A stretch of 64,000 nucleotides of DNA from JAGNGI01 sp035448825. Its GTDB lineage: Bacteria > Fidelibacterota > UBA2242. The notes beneath the pieces are model-generated. The model saw only the letters and a program-made list of their open reading frames with translations. It was not told the origin of the DNA and searched no databases. The stretch lies in assembly GCA_035448825.1 (NCBI GenBank), contig DAOTJS010000005.1, positions 54,249 through 118,248 of the forward strand. Reading direction: 5' to 3'. The first letter of the stretch is position 1. Every line of letters begins with the position of its first letter. Position numbers and translations under genes: made by a program. Positions 36,093 to 45,405 of the stretch are shown here, one piece after another.

Positions 36093-38633
36093 TCAGACGT
36101 AGCTGGTGCGGTGCTTACGACGGAGACCGATTAAAAGGGTCTGAATGATAATTTTTAAGTCTAAAACTACCGACATATTTTCGATGTAGTATAAATCGTA
36201 ACGTAACTTTTCGCGCACATCGTCAATCGTTTCATCATATTTATATTTAATTTGCGCCCAACCGGTGATTCCGGGCTTGACGATTAAGCGCCGCGAGTAA
36301 AATTGGATGGAACGTTCTAACTCGCTGACAAAGTGATCTCGCTCGGGACGCGGTCCGACAATGCTCATATCACCTATCAGGACATTAAAAAATTGGGGAA
36401 TCTCATCCAGTCCGGTTTTTCGTAAAAATTTACCGAAACGGGTTACACGCGGATCATTTTTTTCAGCCCATTTCGGACCAGTTTCCTGTTCAGCACCCTG
36501 AATCATCGAACGGAATTTTATGACATCGAATTCACGACGATTTTTTCCAATTCTTTTTTGTTTATAAAATACTGGCCCTGGGGAATCGAGTTTAATTATC
36601 AAACCAATTATTAGCCAAATTGGTAAAAATCCAATCAGAACTACTAACGAGATAATGATGTCTATAAGTCGTTTCAATACCCATTCCCAGGTCTTCATAT
36701 TAGAACCGAAAAACTTAACCAGTGAAACTCCATAAATGTGGCTGGTTCTAAATCCAGTGAGGAGATTATAAAAATCAGGAAGTAATTTGATCGAGACATT
36801 GTATTTTGAAAATAAGTCAATCATATCAATAACCTGATCCATATTGTTATCATCGAGGGCAATGATGACTTCTTTAACTTTTCTTTTTTTTATAATCTCA
36901 GGAATGTCTTCAAAACTTCCGATGATCGGTACCCCTTCCATTATTTTTCCGATATTCCCATTGGCGTGATCGTCAACCATTCCAATTATATTGAATTTTA
37001 GTTCAGGAACGGAATTAATTTTCCGGACTACATTAAGAGCACGTCGGGATGCGCCGATAATTAATGTTGGACGTTTTTTGAAATCCAATAAATCGTATTT
37101 TTTCATAATAGTGATTAATAGTATACGGCCGACACTTATCCCGGTAACAAGTAAAATACCGTATGTGATTAGCATTCGCCTCGAGGGAAGAAAGGGAATT
37201 TTAACCTCAAAACTCAAAAAGAATAAAATAATTGTGCCGAAAAATACTATCTTAAAAACAGTAAATATTTCATCAACTCGGGAAGTATCCCATTCGATTC
37301 GGTAAAGATTGTTCAAACCCAATAACGAAATCCAGTAAATGATTGACCAGGCAATCCACAAAACTAAATTATAGGTGGTCAGCATTTGCTCCGGCAAAAG
37401 ATTGGGGACAATTTGCCAATAGTAAACTGCTAAAAATGAACCCACGATAAATAAAACATCACTCAAGAAGAAGATAAAAGACTGAACAAACTGCGAGGTA
37501 TCAAAAGGAATAAAGCTTGGTTCTGTATGTCCATTGCTAATTCCATTGGTCTTGCCATTATTGGTACTACCGGGCACGACGATCAGGTTTTTCTCAATCT
37601 CGAAATAGCCCAGTCGGCGAATCACTAAACCCACAAAAATTGCCCCGGCGAATAAAATAGTCACGATTGCCCGGTTGTCAAGGTAAATGAAAGAATATCC
37701 AATAAATCCGGCAATAATACTCAGAAAGTACATCACCTTGACTGCATTTTTATGGGAAAAACCAATTGACATCAACCGATGATGAATGTGTTCCTTGTCC
37801 GCCATAAATGGGTTCATATGCTTATTGATTCGCCGGAAAAATGAAATCGTAGTATCCAGAACCGGAACTGCCATTACCGTAAGAGGAATAATGAAATCCA
37901 GACAATCAGTATGCCCAATTCTTCCTACTTCCAATGAAATAACTGCCGTCGAAAATCCAATAAAAAGTGAGCCGGTGTCACCCATAAAAATCGAAGCCGG
38001 ACGTGAATTGAATTTTAAAAATCCTAAGTTAGCCGCGATGAATAATAAGCAGACAAGTGCTACAAGTGTGCGACCGGAATGTAGTGCTATTAAAGCAAAA
38101 ACGAGGAAGATAATCGTAGAAACTCCAGCGGCCAGTCCATCCAATCCGTCCAGCAAATTCATCGCATTAGTAACGAAAACAATCCAAAATACGGTAAAGA
38201 TAACCGAAAACCAACCTAACCCAATCTCACCTATAAATGGGATATATAGAGATTCAAATCTCAAACCGCCTAGAGCTACTACGATTGCCGCAATGATTTG
38301 GAAATAAAATTTGGTTGAAAAACGTAACTTTTTAATATCGTCATATAATCCTACAAGGGCAATCAATATTCCTGTTGCACCCAGGAAATAATATCGCCGC
38401 GGTACCTCTTCGGCTACCATTGGTAATAAATAGACTGATAATACGGTACCAATAATGATTGATAGGAGAATTGCCACGCCGCCTAAATAAGGCATAAATA
38501 CTTTATGAACTTTCCGTTCACCGGGCATATCACCAATATGATAACGTAGAGCTATTTTCCGCGCTAAATAGGTCAATCCTATCGCGCATATATAAGTGGT
38601 CAAAAAAACTACTAGTAAAGATGCAAAAACCAC
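36093..38633 (-). CDS. Fused initiating glycosyl-1-phosphate transferase: WecA-like + WbaP/CpsE-like
   Basis: One 846-residue polypeptide joins two unrelated phosphoglycosyl transferases. Residues 1-345 are a polytopic WecA-type enzyme: paired aspartates D98-D99 in GLYDDIKKL, NAMNLLDGLDGLAAG at 156-170, IFMGDTGSLF at 215-224 and HIHHR at 282-286. A polar linker (about 352-378) follows. Residues 380-846 are a full-length monotopic-class enzyme: four membrane helices, a CoA_binding_3 Rossmann domain (about 520-625, IIGASRRALNVV) and the catalytic domain (KRLIDIIISL at 654-663, KFRSM at 706-710, catalytic D743-E744 in LDEIPQ, SIVGPRPE). Both load a sugar-1-phosphate onto undecaprenyl phosphate. 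The start is GTG 6 bases after GGAGG. All motifs look intact. Confidence 0.93.
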   Translation of the reverse strand: MVFASLLVVFLTTYICAIGLTYLARKIALRYHIGDMPGERKVHKVFMPYLGGVAILLSIIIGTVLSVYLLPMVAEEVPRRYYFLGATGILIALVGLYDDIKKLRFSTKFYFQIIAAIVVALGGLRFESLYIPFIGEIGLGWFSVIFTVFWIVFVTNAMNLLDGLDGLAAGVSTIIFLVFALIALHSGRTLVALVCLLFIAANLGFLKFNSRPASIFMGDTGSLFIGFSTAVISLEVGRIGHTDCLDFIIPLTVMAVPVLDTTISFFRRINKHMNPFMADKEHIHHRLMSIGFSHKNAVKVMYFLSIIAGFIGYSFIYLDNRAIVTILFAGAIFVGLVIRRLGYFEIEKNLIVVPGSTNNGKTNGISNGHTEPSFIPFDTSQFVQSFIFFLSDVLFIVGSFLAVYYWQIVPNLLPEQMLTTYNLVLWIAWSIIYWISLLGLNNLYRIEWDTSRVDEIFTVFKIVFFGTIILFFLSFEVKIPFLPSRRMLITYGILLVTGISVGRILLITIMKKYDLLDFKKRPTLIIGASRRALNVVRKINSVPELKFNIIGMVDDHANGNIGKIMEGVPIIGSFEDIPEIIKKRKVKEVIIALDDNNMDQVIDMIDLFSKYNVSIKLLPDFYNLLTGFRTSHIYGVSLVKFFGSNMKTWEWVLKRLIDIIISLVVLIGFLPIWLIIGLIIKLDSPGPVFYKQKRIGKNRREFDVIKFRSMIQGAEQETGPKWAEKNDPRVTRFGKFLRKTGLDEIPQFFNVLIGDMSIVGPRPERDHFVSELERSIQFYSRRLIVKPGITGWAQIKYKYDETIDDVREKLRYDLYYIENMSVVLDLKIIIQTLLIGLRRKHRTSYV

Positions 38634-38899
38634 TACATTCCTCCAGCCAAGATCGCTAAACGAAAATTAAAAATCAACTCTCAACATAAGATTTACAGTT
38701 TTGTTAAAGTTGGTAGATTTTGGGATTATTTAAAGAATCGAGGCCGGTATCAAATTGATTTAATCTTTTTCCTCTTCTTTACTCATCGTATGTTAATCTA
38801 CAAGTATTTTTTGATGAGGTCAAGTAATTTTTGATTATTGTCGGTAAATAATTTTAGTTCATCAACCTTATTATTATATTTTACCAGACTAAAAACTTC

Positions 38900-39697
38900 C
38901 TATGTCCTCTTTAACTTTTTTACATAATTTGATAAATGCTTCAACAGAAACCATAATCTTAATTTTCTAAGGCTTAAAAATAGGTTTGAACATTTGAATT
39001 TGAATTTCAAGAGTGAGTTAGAATTATAGACTCCAACACGAATCAAAGTGAATCGAGATTCTTTAATCTCTTGACGAGTCGGAGTAACGACCGCACATTG
39101 GTATCCGCTTTTTGAAACTAATGCAATGACATCATCATTAAGTGCACCATAAGGATAACAAAAAGTTTTCACCTGTTGGTTAAGATACTGTTCCAACGTC
39201 CTCTTTGATTGATCAATTTCCTTTTCAGCCTCAACTAACCCGATAGTATCCAATCTAGGATGGGTAATTGTATGCGAACCAAATTCAATTCCATAATTAG
39301 CCATTTCTCTCATCTGCTCCAAGGTGATCGAATAATCCATTTCGGTCACATTATCATTGACTGCAGAATCAAATTGCAGAGTTTTGGGGACGGTTAACAG
39401 TCCGGTTACCACAAAGATGGTTGCTTTGAGATTGTATTTTTTTAAAATTGGAAATGCATAGTAATAGTTATCGCGGTACCCATCGTCAAAAGTGATTACA
39501 AAAATTCTATCAGGCTTCTTTTGTTTTAAGTCATAAATCTCAAAGTATTCCGATAGTGTCATACTTTGCCATCCTTTATCTATTAAATAGAGCATTTGTC
39601 TCTCAAATTGTGTGGTACTTACTGCTAAAGGCTGTCTTAGGAGCGCTAAATCATCTGGAAGAATCCGATGGTAAGCTAAAATTAAACTCTTGTTCAT
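38900..39697 (-). CDS. Polysaccharide deacetylase family protein (NodB domain)
   Basis: A 265-residue NodB-type carbohydrate esterase. The first catalytic motif is TFDDGYRDNYY, the metal-binding His pair lies in GSHTITHPRLD, and FCYPYGALND gives the third motif. Such enzymes remove N- or O-acetyl groups from surface glycans. The ATG (MNKSLILAYHR) overlaps the FemAB-like gene by 4 bases (ATGA), which decides the start over an upstream in-frame ATG. It is the last gene of the polysaccharide cluster. After its TAG stop the same frame stays open for 33 codons (see findings). Confidence 0.92.
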   Translation of the reverse strand: MNKSLILAYHRILPDDLALLRQPLAVSTTQFERQMLYLIDKGWQSMTLSEYFEIYDLKQKKPDRIFVITFDDGYRDNYYYAFPILKKYNLKATIFVVTGLLTVPKTLQFDSAVNDNVTEMDYSITLEQMREMANYGIEFGSHTITHPRLDTIGLVEAEKEIDQSKRTLEQYLNQQVKTFCYPYGALNDDVIALVSKSGYQCAVVTPTRQEIKESRFTLIRVGVYNSNSLLKFKFKCSNLFLSLRKLRLWFLLKHLSNYVKKLKRT

Positions 39698-40752
39698 TTC
39701 CCCTTCCTTATTTTTGATAAATAATTTTTCACTGCTGGATATTTTGGCTCGATTACCTGCCAAGTCTTATATAAAGCTGGAGATAATATATTGTCATATT
39801 CACCAACTAGCTGAACTCGCTCTCCACCAAAACCACGCTTAAATAAGTATATGCCCCATAAATCATCGCCTTTTTTGACATTTTCCGGTATTCCTTGAAG
39901 ATCATATATCCTAACTCCTTTTGACTTCGCCCACTGAATTATTTTCCAATGTAACAATTGATTAGGATTAATTTTTGTTTTTACTGAGCCACCCCATTGA
40001 TAAATACATTTATCTCCAAACAAAAATAAAAACGCACCGGAAACTATTTCGCCCTCGATTCTAGCTAGAAAAATTTTACACATTCCTTTGGGAGACAAAA
40101 CATTCCAGATATTTTGCATCATTTCATACGAGTAAATCGGAAATTTATTTCGATCCGCTACTTTATATAACAAATTATAGAATTTCTTTAAATATTCTTC
40201 ATTACCATCATCAGATAAGATTTCTACGTTGTCACGCTGAGCTTTTCTTATATCATATTTCACGCGACTTTCCATTGAGTTTAACAATTGTTCTTCGGTT
40301 TTGGTAAGATCAAGACGATAAGTAGTGGTATGTAAAATCGGGTAACGAACGTGGTGTAAATTATATTTTGAAATGTAATCATTAAAACAGGCATTTTTCC
40401 TAATATCAGGGCTAATTCTAATGTATAAAGCATTATCTCGGCGTGCAATTTCACGAATTTTTATAAAAAGTGAATCAAAGATGTCGTGCGCATTTTCAGC
40501 GGAATAATCCAAGACCGGTCCGCGGGGAATATAAAAAATTCGCTTACCAAATAATGGCGATTTCTTACATAGACAAGACAGTGCCCCAACAAACCGATCT
40601 GAATCAATGGCAATTAATCGAATAACCTCCCAATTGTCGAATTCCCTGATAATTCCCCATTCAAAAGATTGATATATACTTGAGTAACGAGATTCGGCTA
40701 TAAAATTATTGTATGCAATATTCTCATATTCTTTGGGCATCCGAACGTACAT
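39694..40752 (-). CDS. FemAB-like GNAT acyltransferase of the polysaccharide locus
   Basis: A 352-residue protein of the FemABX/peptidoglycan bridge family with two GNAT-like halves. Recognisable blocks are YSSIYQSFEWGIIREFD, FYIPRGPVLDYS, LDLTKTEEQLLNSMESRVKY, and VSGAFLFLFGDKCIYQWGG followed by LLHWKIIQWAKSKGVRIYDL. True Fem enzymes add amino acids from aminoacyl-tRNA to lipid II; relatives next to exopolysaccharide genes have no settled function and may acylate the glycan. It lies between a GT4 gene and the deacetylase, a pairing also seen in exosortase-associated polysaccharide loci. Confidence 0.85.
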   Translation of the reverse strand: MYVRMPKEYENIAYNNFIAESRYSSIYQSFEWGIIREFDNWEVIRLIAIDSDRFVGALSCLCKKSPLFGKRIFYIPRGPVLDYSAENAHDIFDSLFIKIREIARRDNALYIRISPDIRKNACFNDYISKYNLHHVRYPILHTTTYRLDLTKTEEQLLNSMESRVKYDIRKAQRDNVEILSDDGNEEYLKKFYNLLYKVADRNKFPIYSYEMMQNIWNVLSPKGMCKIFLARIEGEIVSGAFLFLFGDKCIYQWGGSVKTKINPNQLLHWKIIQWAKSKGVRIYDLQGIPENVKKGDDLWGIYLFKRGFGGERVQLVGEYDNILSPALYKTWQVIEPKYPAVKNYLSKIRKGK

Positions 40753-40800
40753 ACTGAAACCATCCCTTTTATATCGCGGTAATGCTTGTAAAATAATTTT

Positions 40801-41943
40801 CTAGCATAGTTGTTCTAGATAAGATAAATACAATTGATTAATTTGCTGTACGTCAAATTTATCTTGAGCAATCAGCCTAGACTTTTTTCCCATTTTTAAC
40901 CGTTTATCAGGATTATTTATCATAAAAATCATCGCCTGTACTAAATCAGGAACATTATTTGGTCTAACTAGCAATCCATTTTCTTTTTCGATAACAGTTT
41001 CTCGGCAACCCGGAACATCGGTGGTTATAATTGGAAGTTCCATAGCCATAGCTTCAATAATTGAACGAGATAACCCTTCTCTGTAGGAAGGTAAAACAAA
41101 GACATCAGCATTTTCCAGAAATGTAACTACATCGTCAACTTTCCCACAATAATTAACAATTCCCTGTTGTCTCCAGGTGTTTATTGTCTCGCTTGAAATT
41201 GCCGATGGATTACCTTTATCAATATCGCCAACGAGATAGAAAATTGCATTTTTAAATGTTCTCTTAACGATTTTAGCGGCTTCTATATATTCCTGAATGC
41301 CTTTATCATATAACATCCTGGCTATCAGAATAAAGTTGACTTCTGACTTTTTATTCTTTACGTTTTTTCTTCGAAATCTGTCCAGATCAACTCCAGAACC
41401 ACTGATTAAAATACTCGGCGGTATCTTTTCCGTAATTATTTTAGACTTAATAAAAAAATCACGATCAGCTTCATTCTGAAAAATTAACAAATCCGATAGT
41501 CTAAGAACACACCAATACATCCATCTAACAAAAGGCTTCAGTATTTTATGTAAAAATGTTTTTCCTATAAAAATATATCCTAGGCCGGTAACATTATTGA
41601 CTATTTTTGCTTTAGTACAAAATCTGGCAGTGAGTGTTCCAAATATCACCGGTTTGATCGTGAAATGGATAATCATTTTGGGCTTTATGTGGCAATACAA
41701 TGATAAAAATGAAAATATTGTAATGAAATTGGAAAGTAAAGCTAATCCACGACGATCAATTGGAATATGATAATGAATAAATCCATTCGATATCAAGCGG
41801 TCGGTATATTCGTCTTTCGGTGTAATTGTAATTACGTCAAATCCTTTTTCTTTTAAACTTTTTAAAAGTGGCAAACGAAAGTTATATAAATACCAACTGG
41901 TATTTGCAACTAAAACGACCGTTTGTGCCTCTTTTTTGCTAAT
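40801..41943 (-). CDS. Glycosyltransferase family 4, apparent ATT start
   Basis: A GT-B fold sugar transferase with C-terminal GT4 signatures: NFILIARMLYDKGIQEYIEA, ADVFVLPSYREGLSRSIIEAMAMELPII and GLLVRPNNVPDL. The N-terminal strand typical of the family (VVLVANTSWYLYNFRLPLL) is encoded upstream of the first conventional start (TTG at 41874). In frame before it lie only an ATT codon at 41943-41941, six bases after AGGA, and then a stop. I therefore place the start at ATT, giving 381 residues. A sequencing error in that codon is the alternative. It resembles GT4 enzymes that add the second or third sugar of a lipid-linked repeat. Confidence 0.85.
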   Translation of the reverse strand: MSKKEAQTVVLVANTSWYLYNFRLPLLKSLKEKGFDVITITPKDEYTDRLISNGFIHYHIPIDRRGLALLSNFITIFSFLSLYCHIKPKMIIHFTIKPVIFGTLTARFCTKAKIVNNVTGLGYIFIGKTFLHKILKPFVRWMYWCVLRLSDLLIFQNEADRDFFIKSKIITEKIPPSILISGSGVDLDRFRRKNVKNKKSEVNFILIARMLYDKGIQEYIEAAKIVKRTFKNAIFYLVGDIDKGNPSAISSETINTWRQQGIVNYCGKVDDVVTFLENADVFVLPSYREGLSRSIIEAMAMELPIITTDVPGCRETVIEKENGLLVRPNNVPDLVQAMIFMINNPDKRLKMGKKSRLIAQDKFDVQQINQLYLSYLEQLC

Positions 41944-41958
41944 CTATAATCCTATTAT

Positions 41959-43059
41959 TTACTTTGTTGATAGTAATCGCTGATAAAGTTCAAGGTATTG
42001 ATTGCTAATTTTATCGGCAGAAAACATATCAGTCACCGTTCTTAAAGCATTTCCAGCTATTGATGAACTATTTTGGGAATTGGTAAGTATCTCAAAAATT
42101 TTATTGGCGAATGATTCTTTTGAGTGGATATTGCAAAAATAACCATTGTAACTATCAATGATATATTCTTTAAGGGCAGGTAGAGGGTGAGCAAGAACGG
42201 GAATTCCAGCCGCCATTGCTTCTATTACTGCCATACCTAAGCCTTCCCATTGGGCTGAATAAACAAACAGATCAGATATTTTTAACAGATTTTGGACATC
42301 TTGCCGGTAACCTAGTAAATGAACATTATTTTCTAAACCATATTTATTGATCAATTTTTTCCAACTATTGTACTGAGGTCCATCTCCGACGATAAGAAGT
42401 TTTACCTCAGGTAATAAATTACATAAATGCGGCATCACTTCTATAAGGTATCTCTGACCTTTACATTTAATTAACCTACCAACATTAATCATAATTTTAT
42501 CGTCACGGTTAAATCCTAGGTTCTTTCTGATTTCTTCTCGATTAATTGGTTTGGTAAGTCTACTAATATCAATTGGATTATAGATTACTGAATAGGGACT
42601 TTTAAAACCATGATTATAATAACTTCTCGCAACGGTCTTTGAAATACAAATTCTCCAATCGAATCTTCTATCGGTTAGTCTATATCCAATTTGGGTTGGA
42701 AGTTTATGGTTCTTTTTCTCACAGTGAAAGGTATTTAATATAATCGTATTTCTTGGTCTTAACATGGCAGTAATTAAATCGGCTCTTCCCATATGAGAAT
42801 GAATTATACTAGGGGTGAATATTTTTATATATTTTTTAAGTAGATGATACGCTTTTATTATAGAAAAACGATTAACATTAAGTGATTCTAAGTTGTTGTA
42901 TCTTTTTGTATATTCATTTATAAATGGATCTTTGCGATCAATAGGCTGGATTGATATTATTTTTACATCATAACATTTTGTTAATTTTGGCATTAGGTCA
43001 ACCAGAATCTCACCAACTGCTCCTCCGAAAATGTTTACTACAAATAATAATCTAGGCAT
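41959..43059 (-). CDS. Glycosyltransferase family 4
   Basis: A 366-residue retaining glycosyltransferase. N-terminal acceptor domain: LLFVVNIFGGAVGEILVDLMP and IIHSHMGRADLITAMLRP. C-terminal nucleotide-sugar domain: MINVGRLIKCKGQRYLIEVMP, LLIVGDGPQYNSWKKLI and the E-x7-E region in SAQWEGLGMAVIEAMAAGIPV. The sugar specificity cannot be read from the sequence. It overlaps the upstream polymerase gene by 8 bases and precedes the ATT-start GT4 by 15 bases. AT-rich codon use is marked. Confidence 0.92.
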   Translation of the reverse strand: MPRLLFVVNIFGGAVGEILVDLMPKLTKCYDVKIISIQPIDRKDPFINEYTKRYNNLESLNVNRFSIIKAYHLLKKYIKIFTPSIIHSHMGRADLITAMLRPRNTIILNTFHCEKKNHKLPTQIGYRLTDRRFDWRICISKTVARSYYNHGFKSPYSVIYNPIDISRLTKPINREEIRKNLGFNRDDKIMINVGRLIKCKGQRYLIEVMPHLCNLLPEVKLLIVGDGPQYNSWKKLINKYGLENNVHLLGYRQDVQNLLKISDLFVYSAQWEGLGMAVIEAMAAGIPVLAHPLPALKEYIIDSYNGYFCNIHSKESFANKIFEILTNSQNSSSIAGNALRTVTDMFSADKISNQYLELYQRLLSTK

Positions 43060-44347
43060 GAGAGTCCGAAATTACCTTTAAATGTTTTTCTGATTTTTGT
43101 GGTAAGCAAATGAATTCATTATATACATCCATAAGCTTAATAGTAATTATGAAAAATAAAATCATTTCATAATATGACACAAAGGTAAAATACTGCCCAA
43201 AAAAACTTGTCAATGCAAGATTCAATAAGGTCATACATAAAAATATTTTTATTGGTGTAGGCTTTTTATTCGTAATGTAATAAACAAAATAAGTAACAAA
43301 TGAGATCACAGCACTCATGAATAAACTGAAAACCCAACCGCCTATTATAAAATAAGTACCATAGCTAGTTGCAACGTTTGAATAAACATCTTTAGCAACC
43401 TCTGAGAAACCTAAACCAGTATAATTCAATGAACTATACACTAATGGATTTCCTACAATTTGATTTATTATATTCTTAAATACTAATAATAATGTCCAAT
43501 CCGGCTGAACAAATGGATAATTCAACCACTTATCCAGTACAATTGGTGGTGAGAAAAAGTAACTAAGCAAATTCTGTGATAAAAATAACCGGACTGATTT
43601 TTTCGATACGGCGAAAGTACCCCAAGATATTGTCAGAAAAACAAGAAAAAGTGCCATTAAAATAACCACCACTAGACAAAATTTGATTACATTGCTAAAT
43701 TGCTTTTTAGGTGCATTCAAATAATTATAATAAATAAATACAATTAATAATATTCCTATTAGGTTATATTTAACTTGCAGTGCAAAAAATGTTAAAATCA
43801 GTCCAAATAAGGTAATAATAATTGATATTTTATGCTTTGCCATCGGATAAATAAAACAAAGTAGTAAAAACGTTACTTTCCCAAATTGAGAAAGGTGTGC
43901 TACAGGTCCTCTGGTTATCATTTCCTCGAACCTAAAATCGCCGAAAAAACTAAATCCCCCATAGATTGCTAAAAGATTTTTCACTCTGAGAAAAACCACA
44001 ATATTTACTATCCATGATAATAATATTAATAAATTCTCGAATTTTACATAGGGCAGAAAAACATCATTAAATGACGATGGCCGATCATTTTCATATAAAT
44101 ATGAAAATACCAAACCTATCAACCAGATTAAAATGAGATTGGCACTTAAAAAAACTATTACATGCGGTGTCACTGTCTGGAAATTCATGTAAACTAGTAA
44201 GAAATTAACTACTAAGACTATAAATACGAGTGGCCATGCAGAAACAGAAAATGGCGTTAATAAAGTGTTTTGACGTCTTTTATCAAAGATTGTCAACATA
44301 GATACGCCAGCGGCAAATAATATACTATATAATCTTGTTAATGCCAT
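43052..44347 (-). CDS. Wzy-like polysaccharide repeat-unit polymerase
   Basis: A 431-residue integral membrane protein with about eleven to twelve predicted helices and a large loop in its C-terminal half (about residues 255-320, LSQNLLSYFFSPPIVLDKW and GLGFSEVAKDVYSNVATSYG). Wzy proteins are poorly conserved in sequence; the call rests on topology, the periplasmic loop and the place between a GT2 and GT4 in a locus with Wzx and Wzz-like genes. Wzy links undecaprenyl-bound repeat units at the outer face of the inner membrane. An O-antigen ligase is the main alternative. Confidence 0.75.
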   Translation of the reverse strand: MALTRLYSILFAAGVSMLTIFDKRRQNTLLTPFSVSAWPLVFIVLVVNFLLVYMNFQTVTPHVIVFLSANLILIWLIGLVFSYLYENDRPSSFNDVFLPYVKFENLLILLSWIVNIVVFLRVKNLLAIYGGFSFFGDFRFEEMITRGPVAHLSQFGKVTFLLLCFIYPMAKHKISIIITLFGLILTFFALQVKYNLIGILLIVFIYYNYLNAPKKQFSNVIKFCLVVVILMALFLVFLTISWGTFAVSKKSVRLFLSQNLLSYFFSPPIVLDKWLNYPFVQPDWTLLLVFKNIINQIVGNPLVYSSLNYTGLGFSEVAKDVYSNVATSYGTYFIIGGWVFSLFMSAVISFVTYFVYYITNKKPTPIKIFLCMTLLNLALTSFFGQYFTFVSYYEMILFFIITIKLMDVYNEFICLPQKSEKHLKVISDSHA

Positions 44348-45405
44348 TTCTTTTCAATTATTTCCTGATATACGGTTTTATCCACATTATCAAGAAATCT
44401 ACTTTTTTTTAAAATATATTTTAAATACTTATTAGCTGACTTGATACTAATCCTATTTTTAATAATCATAAGAAACAAAAAGTAATAAAAAATTGTTACA
44501 TATCGCCATATAATCCATAGAAATCGTGGATAATAATTTCTCATGTCAGCAATTCTATTTAATACCGAAAGTATTAAACTGCGCCCCTTATCATTCCCTA
44601 ACAAATGATTAGAAGAAATACTGATTTTATGATATACTCTGCTGTTTTCAACACATACATTTTTAACCTTATTTAAAGATAGTCTAAAACTGTATTCAAA
44701 GTCTTCTTCACCAAAGAAAAAATTTTCACTAAATACTCCATATTTTTCAATAACCTTTTTTGAAAGCAGCAAAGCACAACCATTTATGAATCCTATCTCT
44801 TTAATTTCATCAGGATTAATTTTGGTATAGTATTTTCCTTTCCCCCAAAAAAATAATTTACCACCTGCGTTAGCGATTTTTCCCTTATCATTATAATAAT
44901 AAATAGTAGATTGGGCAAGGCTATATTGGGGATTGTTTTCTAATGCAGCCACTAGATTTTTCAATGCCTCTTTCTCAATGACCGTATCATTATTTAAAAG
45001 AAAAACATATTGACTTTGATATATTTCGAGTACCAAGTTGATAGCGATATTGTTAGCAACTGCAAATCCATAGTTTTCATCACTTAATAAAAATAAAATT
45101 TTGGGCTTTTTATCTTTAAATATGGGAATTTCAACTTTTCGATTAGAAATTTTTACAGTCATTAAATCAATCGGTTTTTTCTCAAGTGGGAAGATTAAAT
45201 CTGGAAAATTAGTATTGATTACATCTTCCAGCCCCATTTTAGCCCAGGTTTGGATTTTTGAAACTGAATCATTGACAGAGTAGTTATCAACCAGAATAAT
45301 ATTGAAATTCGGATAATCAGATTTTAACACTGATTCCAGACACTCGATAGTATCAGCCCATTTATTCCAGTTCAAGATTATGATAGAGACGTGCGGATAA
45401 CTCAT
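44338..45405 (-). CDS. Glycosyltransferase family 2 (rhamnosyltransferase-like)
   Basis: A 355-residue GT-A enzyme: SIIILNWNKWADTIECLESV at the N-terminus, FLLSDENYGFAVANNIAINL, the metal-binding LLNNDTVIEKEAL (NDT in place of DxD) and FINGCALLLSKKVIEKYG with FFFGEEDFEYSFRL. This pattern is that of the WbbL/RfbN-like subgroup, often rhamnosyltransferases. The start (MSYPHVSII) overlaps the wzx stop as ATGA. It overlaps the polymerase gene by 10 bases. The C-terminus holds one hydrophobic segment (FYYFLFLMIIKNRI), possibly a membrane anchor. Confidence 0.92.
   Translation of the reverse strand: MSYPHVSIIILNWNKWADTIECLESVLKSDYPNFNIILVDNYSVNDSVSKIQTWAKMGLEDVINTNFPDLIFPLEKKPIDLMTVKISNRKVEIPIFKDKKPKILFLLSDENYGFAVANNIAINLVLEIYQSQYVFLLNNDTVIEKEALKNLVAALENNPQYSLAQSTIYYYNDKGKIANAGGKLFFWGKGKYYTKINPDEIKEIGFINGCALLLSKKVIEKYGVFSENFFFGEEDFEYSFRLSLNKVKNVCVENSRVYHKISISSNHLLGNDKGRSLILSVLNRIADMRNYYPRFLWIIWRYVTIFYYFLFLMIIKNRISIKSANKYLKYILKKSRFLDNVDKTVYQEIIEKKWH

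Noticed and set aside
38634..38797. Gap between the deacetylase tail and the fused transferase, searched for a promoter
   Set aside because: Only weak AT-rich matches without a proper -35/-10 pair; an 8-codon ORF ending in GAT TAA is trivial.
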